In this document: positions 60,270 through 64,000 of the stretch, one piece after another | How the letters are laid out: every line of letters starts with the position of its first letter | Numbering within the stretch: position 1 is the stretch's first letter | Source: Sequoia sempervirens | Lineage: Eukaryota > Streptophyta > Pinopsida > Cupressales > Cupressaceae | DNA: 64,000 nt | Reading direction: 5' to 3' | Assembly: GCA_007258455.2 (NCBI GenBank) | Contig: VDFB02196010.1 | Location: forward strand, 140,525 to 204,524 | Notes under the pieces: generated by a model | What the model was told of the DNA's origin: nothing | Database searches by the model: none | Seen by the model: the letters and a program-made list of their open reading frames with translations, nothing else | Program-made: the position numbers and the translations under genes

Positions 60270-60930
60270 ACCTTGCTTTAGCAAGTGAGAATGTCAAAAG
60301 GAAGAAGTTATAATCTCCAAGCTTTAGAATGATATGCCAATAGTGCCAAAGCTTCAACATAGAGGAAAAAAATACAATGGAGGTGGTAAATAAAGGTGAA
60401 GAAAGTGCAAGAGAGATTGAAAGAGATTGAGAATGTGAGAAATATTAATTGAGAATGAGAAAGAATGAAATAATGATGCACAATTGAAGATTTTTGAGAG
60501 GTATATGCATGCAAAGGTCTATTCCAGCACATCTACGAGCAAGAAAAGACATTACATTTACTGGTAGGTGGGAAACGTAATGTCTCAACAACTACTATAG
60601 TCGGGAATCTATTCAGGATGTATGTATGACACGTAAATGTCTGCATGAGACACATTAATATCGAATTTGATTTATTTAAAGGGGAGGCTTATATGGAATG
60701 TGAAATTACATAGGATAAATTTTTTGATATTACAAAAATAAAGAGGAATAGAGGTACAAATAAATGAATATCACTATAGATTCTTTTTATTTGTATCCTT
60801 GTGCCAACAAGAATAAAGGTCATCTAAAGAGAACTAACAAACAAAAATACACTCTGAGAATCACATTACAAGAAAATCACATTATTGTTTAAGAAAAAAC
60901 AAAAAGACACAAAAGGTGTACTACACATGC
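60270..60930. other. Spacer, nothing recognised
   Basis: AT-rich sequence with one 74-codon chance frame. No repeats or genes identified. Confidence 0.4.
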
Positions 60931-62907
60931 AAGTTGATCTATAGAAAATCATCCATATCTGAATCTTGCTCATCATAAATATAAGGTGAACAATAGATTA
61001 AAGTAATTGCATCAAGTGTAGTACAAGGATAAGTATTGGATTCAATGTATGATGGGTCACTCTCATGAAGAGGATCGTCATGGTTTCCCCCGTCTAGATT
61101 CATTGATTTGGTAAAAATTAAGAGATAATTCATTATGATATTCTTTTTGTTCTTTCAATTTACCTTTCAACTCACTTCATAGTGTATCACAATAGGTTAC
61201 ATATTAGTACTATCGACATGATTGTGAGCACTATCATCCATGTGAGTGTCATTTATAATTAGTGAGATTTGTATTCCTTGATTTGGTTGGGACAAATAGG
61301 GTTTTGCTTCATGGTTCAACAAGGGTGGCGGGGTAGAGTCAAGTGATGACAAAGATTGATGGGTAGCATGTATTTCATCAAAATTTGGTTGTATGGATGG
61401 AGAGTCATTTGGTAAGGAGTGTAATATTCAACAAGCTAAGAATCTATAGCTCAACATATTTTTATGTGTTCTTTTGCACTTTAATTTTATCCTATATGAG
61501 ATTCAAATTGTAAAGGAGGAATGAAGGAATTTTATAACATTGGTCTCTTTTCTTCCTTTGTAAGAGGAACTAAAGGAACTATCAAATGTTGGGAAACCAT
61601 AGGAATTTTAGGTTTTTGCACAAAGGTTTTTTTTTGTAAGGAAGCTAAGGTAGCAGAACAACTTTCTACACTAATATTTGAGAGGAGTATAATGCAAAAC
61701 TTTACAAATATTTTCAATAGTTACAAAAACTTAAATAGAAATAAACATAAATACCATGAATACCACAACACAGTAATTTATGTGGGGGAAACCCTTTCGG
61801 AAGAAAAAACCCCACATTCCAAAATCCACCCAATATATTATTCAGAAATCACAAAGATTACAATATATTTGTAGAGCAAGCTTCTTACAAGTGTATCACC
61901 AACCAGAGATCTAGAGGCAACATGACTACTATCAAAATCTTAGAATACACCAAAATACACAATCATAATACAACTCTCTTATAAATTATGTTTCCTTCTA
62001 GGGCAAGTCAAGCTAATAAAATATCAACCATTAGATCTAAGACCTAATGATGAACGGTCCAGATTTACAATAATAAAATATAAATAAAATTTTCCTTTTG
62101 AGGTCACTTCCCTCGAGCCTCCACCAGGGTGTGTAGCCCCTGAACCCTTCGCAGAGGGGGGGGACCCCCGTGCCCCCTATTACTGTCATATCAACAATAT
62201 CTTATGTAATTTCAAGGTTGAGACACATTTTCCAAATATTTTTCTTAGGAGGAACACAATTAATCCTCAAAGGACATTTTGAATGGTTCTCTCATGGTCC
62301 TTCATAATATGGAGGAGGGGGAGCCACAACATAGATTCTAGGTGGTCAAGGAAGAATACCATGTTTAGGACAAGGTTAATTTTCTACTTGTGGAGAAGGA
62401 GGAGGAACCATTATTGTCAATTGAGACCAAGGAGCCTTGGGTAGAATATTAGTAATGGATAAATTGGTTATACACTTATCTTTAAAATTTTTGTATGACA
62501 CAGTTATATGATTTTCATGAGGTCAAATAAGTTAGGTTGGTTGAGGCAAAAAAGTAATAAAGTGAAATTTTTTCATGAGAGACCAAAGATTTGAATCCAC
62601 TATGGTAAATGATATGTATTTGTTCTTCAAATGGGAATTTAAGACATTTATCAATGACTGATGGGACCGTATTCATGAAAATAATCCATGGATGACCCAA
62701 ATTCACATGAAATTAGTTTGACATTGGATTATGGTAAATAAGACATCCAATTTTTTAGGTCTGACCTTAACTAGGAGAGTTATAGAACTAATCATAGGGA
62801 AAATAGATTCATAATGAGCCTTTAATAACACTTTTGATTATTCATAATTATCTTTATAAACTTCATGCACATATAAGAATTATTTAGTAATAAAATTCAT
62901 TACACAT
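60931..62907 (-). pseudogene. Gypsy protease and linker region, decayed, split by an LTR
   Basis: On the minus strand 62900-62515 gives protease-like text: VKVRPKKLDVLF, then HPWIIFMNTVPSVIDKCLKF and FEEQIHIIYHSGFKSLVSHE, the Athila/Tat block after the LGRPW motif. Past the inserted LTR, 61717-61532 continues with TFVQKPKIPMVSQHLIVPLV and EEKRPML, and 61133-60939 is an acidic linker (DSDMDDFL). Stops and shifts throughout. The reading continues across the LTR, which supports insertion into a former coding region. Confidence 0.7.
61679..62196 (-). mobile_element. Solo LTR (copia type) in gypsy protease debris
   Basis: Minus-strand start TGTTGATATGACAGTAATAG at 62196, then a striking G/C-run block (GGGGGCACGGGGGTCCCCCC at about 62157-62178). 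A TATA-like TTTATAAG lies near 61978-61985. Candidate duplications are ATATT (61674-61678) and ATATC (62197-62201), one mismatch, so the left end is tentative. No internal copia domains adjoin. Confidence 0.6.
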
Positions 62908-63204
62908 TGTTAGGGTTAGAAGGAAGATATCTAATAGTTAAATGCAGATTTGATCAATAAAATTGAGAAATAAAACACAGAAAAATTATAGCTGAAACGA
63001 GACAACACAAAGAATTTAACATGGTTCACCCAATCCGGGCTACATCCACAAAACCATAGCCATCCAATGATTTTATTATCTAGTGCAAAAATTATTACAA
63101 TATCGTGAATAATCTCTTTTTCCTTTTTAAGTGATGATGCAAAAAAAAAGGGGAATTTTTTTGGGTGTACAGTATAGCATGATTAGTCACCACATACCAC
63201 AACA
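62908..63204 (-). mobile_element. 3' LTR of a copia element, 297 bp
   Basis: TGTTAGGGTTAG at the left and CATACCACAACA at the right, so TG...CA on the minus strand too (start TGTTGTGGTATG). The adjacent 63205-63217 reads CCAAGTGGGAGAT on the minus strand, the usual copia polypurine tract. CACAT at 62903-62907 is the candidate target duplication; its partner lies outside the window. Confidence 0.88.
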
Positions 63205-64000
63205 ATCTCCCACTTGGAGACTGATCAGGCTCCACACCAAACAATCTCCCAGTTGGAGAATGATCCTGGACGACATCGCTGCACTTATAGCTCCCACTGG
63301 AAATAATCACCTTGGACCCTGCTGCTTTGTTATACTTGAATTCAACATTGAAGGCCAACCAAAGCTAAAGAGGAGCTCATCTTCTCCTTGGTCACTCCCT
63401 TCATAAACATATCTGCTGGATTGGCATCTGTATGTATCTTGTCTAGCTTGACCTATCCATCCTCCAATACTAACCGAATGAAATGATATCTCAACTGTAT
63501 GTGTTTGGTTTTAGAGTGCAAGACATAATTCTTTGCAAGATGTATAACACTCTAGCTATTTGTAAACAAGTAATTTTTAGCCTGTTGTTTTCCCAACTCT
63601 TCCATGAAAAGTTGCAGCCATATCATCTCCTTTGCCGACTTTGTTGTAGCAACATACTCTTCCTCCATGGTGGATAAAGCAACCACCTTTTGCAACCGAG
63701 AAATCCAACTCACTACTATCCCACCAACTGTAAATACATAACCTGTGGTACTCTGCCTGGTATCAATATCCCCTGCTAAATCTGAGTCAACATAGCCTTT
63801 TAAATCATTATTAGAGCCCCCAAAACATAAACATTTATTGGATGTACCTCTCAAATACCTGAGAATCCATTTTACCGCATTCCAATGCTCAACCCAGGAT
63901 GAATCATATCTCTGCTAATAACTCCTACAACATGTGCAATATTTGGTCTTGTGCATACCATGACATACATTAAACTGCCCACAACTGAAGCATATGGTAC
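63205..64000 (-). pseudogene. Ty1/copia pol 3' end: RT tail and RNase H
   Basis: Minus-strand frames: from 64000 the end of reverse transcriptase (VPYASVVGSLMYVMVCTRPN, then HVVGVISRDM), with a stop near 63878; then the 100-codon frame 63854-63552 with LKGYVDSDLAGDIDTRQSTT, GYVFTVGGIVVSWISRLQ and STMEEEYVATTKSAKEMIWL, the copia RNase H (catalytic Asp and Glu present). Beyond 63552 the frame breaks. A second phrase, CTCCAACTGGGAGATTGTTT (minus, near 63245-63264), partly duplicates the PPT. The element continues past the window edge. Confidence 0.92.

Overview
The window looks like nuclear DNA of a seed plant with a large, repeat-rich genome, most likely a gymnosperm (conifer type). This is inferred from one intron-containing plant gene in 64 kb, surrounded by old, nested, mostly broken Ty3/gypsy and Ty1/copia LTR retrotransposons. 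Species cannot be named from the sequence alone. No bacterial genes, rRNA, intact tRNA gene or CRISPR array was seen.

Layout. 0-5.9 kb: a minus-strand non-autonomous LTR element (LTRs at the window edge and ending at 5859) without recognisable pol. 6.7-7.4 kb: three tandem 240-bp repeats. 8.0-10.2 kb: the only convincing functional gene, an apparently intact four-exon class III secretory peroxidase on the minus strand, with a TATA box and two A-tailed SINE-like repeats in its second intron. 11.8-12.1 kb: a hAT-type MITE with a perfect 8-bp target duplication. 13-14 kb: a copia LTR. 17-19.65 kb: LTR material. 19.65-22.4 kb: a decayed Tat-lineage gypsy pol (RT, two RNase H domains, integrase). 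24.1-26.4 kb: a decayed plant mobile domain (PMD) gene with an upstream TATA box. 28.8-35.2 kb: a structurally complete gag-only LTR element with 5-bp TSD, a 30-bp minisatellite in its LTRs and a 1.09-kb TIR transposon inside one LTR. 35.3-36.7 kb: a giant inverted repeat with ~580-bp arms. 38.0-38.9 kb: a second copy of the TIR transposon. 39.2-40.4 kb: a solo copia-type LTR. 40.6-45 kb: gypsy gag and integrase debris. 46.1-60.3 kb: a gag-pro gypsy-like unit whose left LTR is split by a copia-type element (46558-52342, TSD TACAC, gag-like but no pol) and whose interior holds another LTR (about 53.9-55.4 kb). 60.9-62.9 kb: gypsy protease/linker debris split by an LTR. 62.9-64 kb: the 3' end of a copia element (RT end, RNase H, PPT, 297-bp LTR) that runs off the window.

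Themes. Several retroelements here keep good LTRs but carry gag or gag-pro without reverse transcriptase, so they would need enzymes from partners. The LTRs share two structural themes: short hairpins upstream of the TATA box whose arms change in a compensatory way between families, and (in one element) tandem 30-bp repeats directly upstream of the TATA box. Nesting gives a clear relative order of insertions, and two insertions are proven internally by empty-site copies within the same window.
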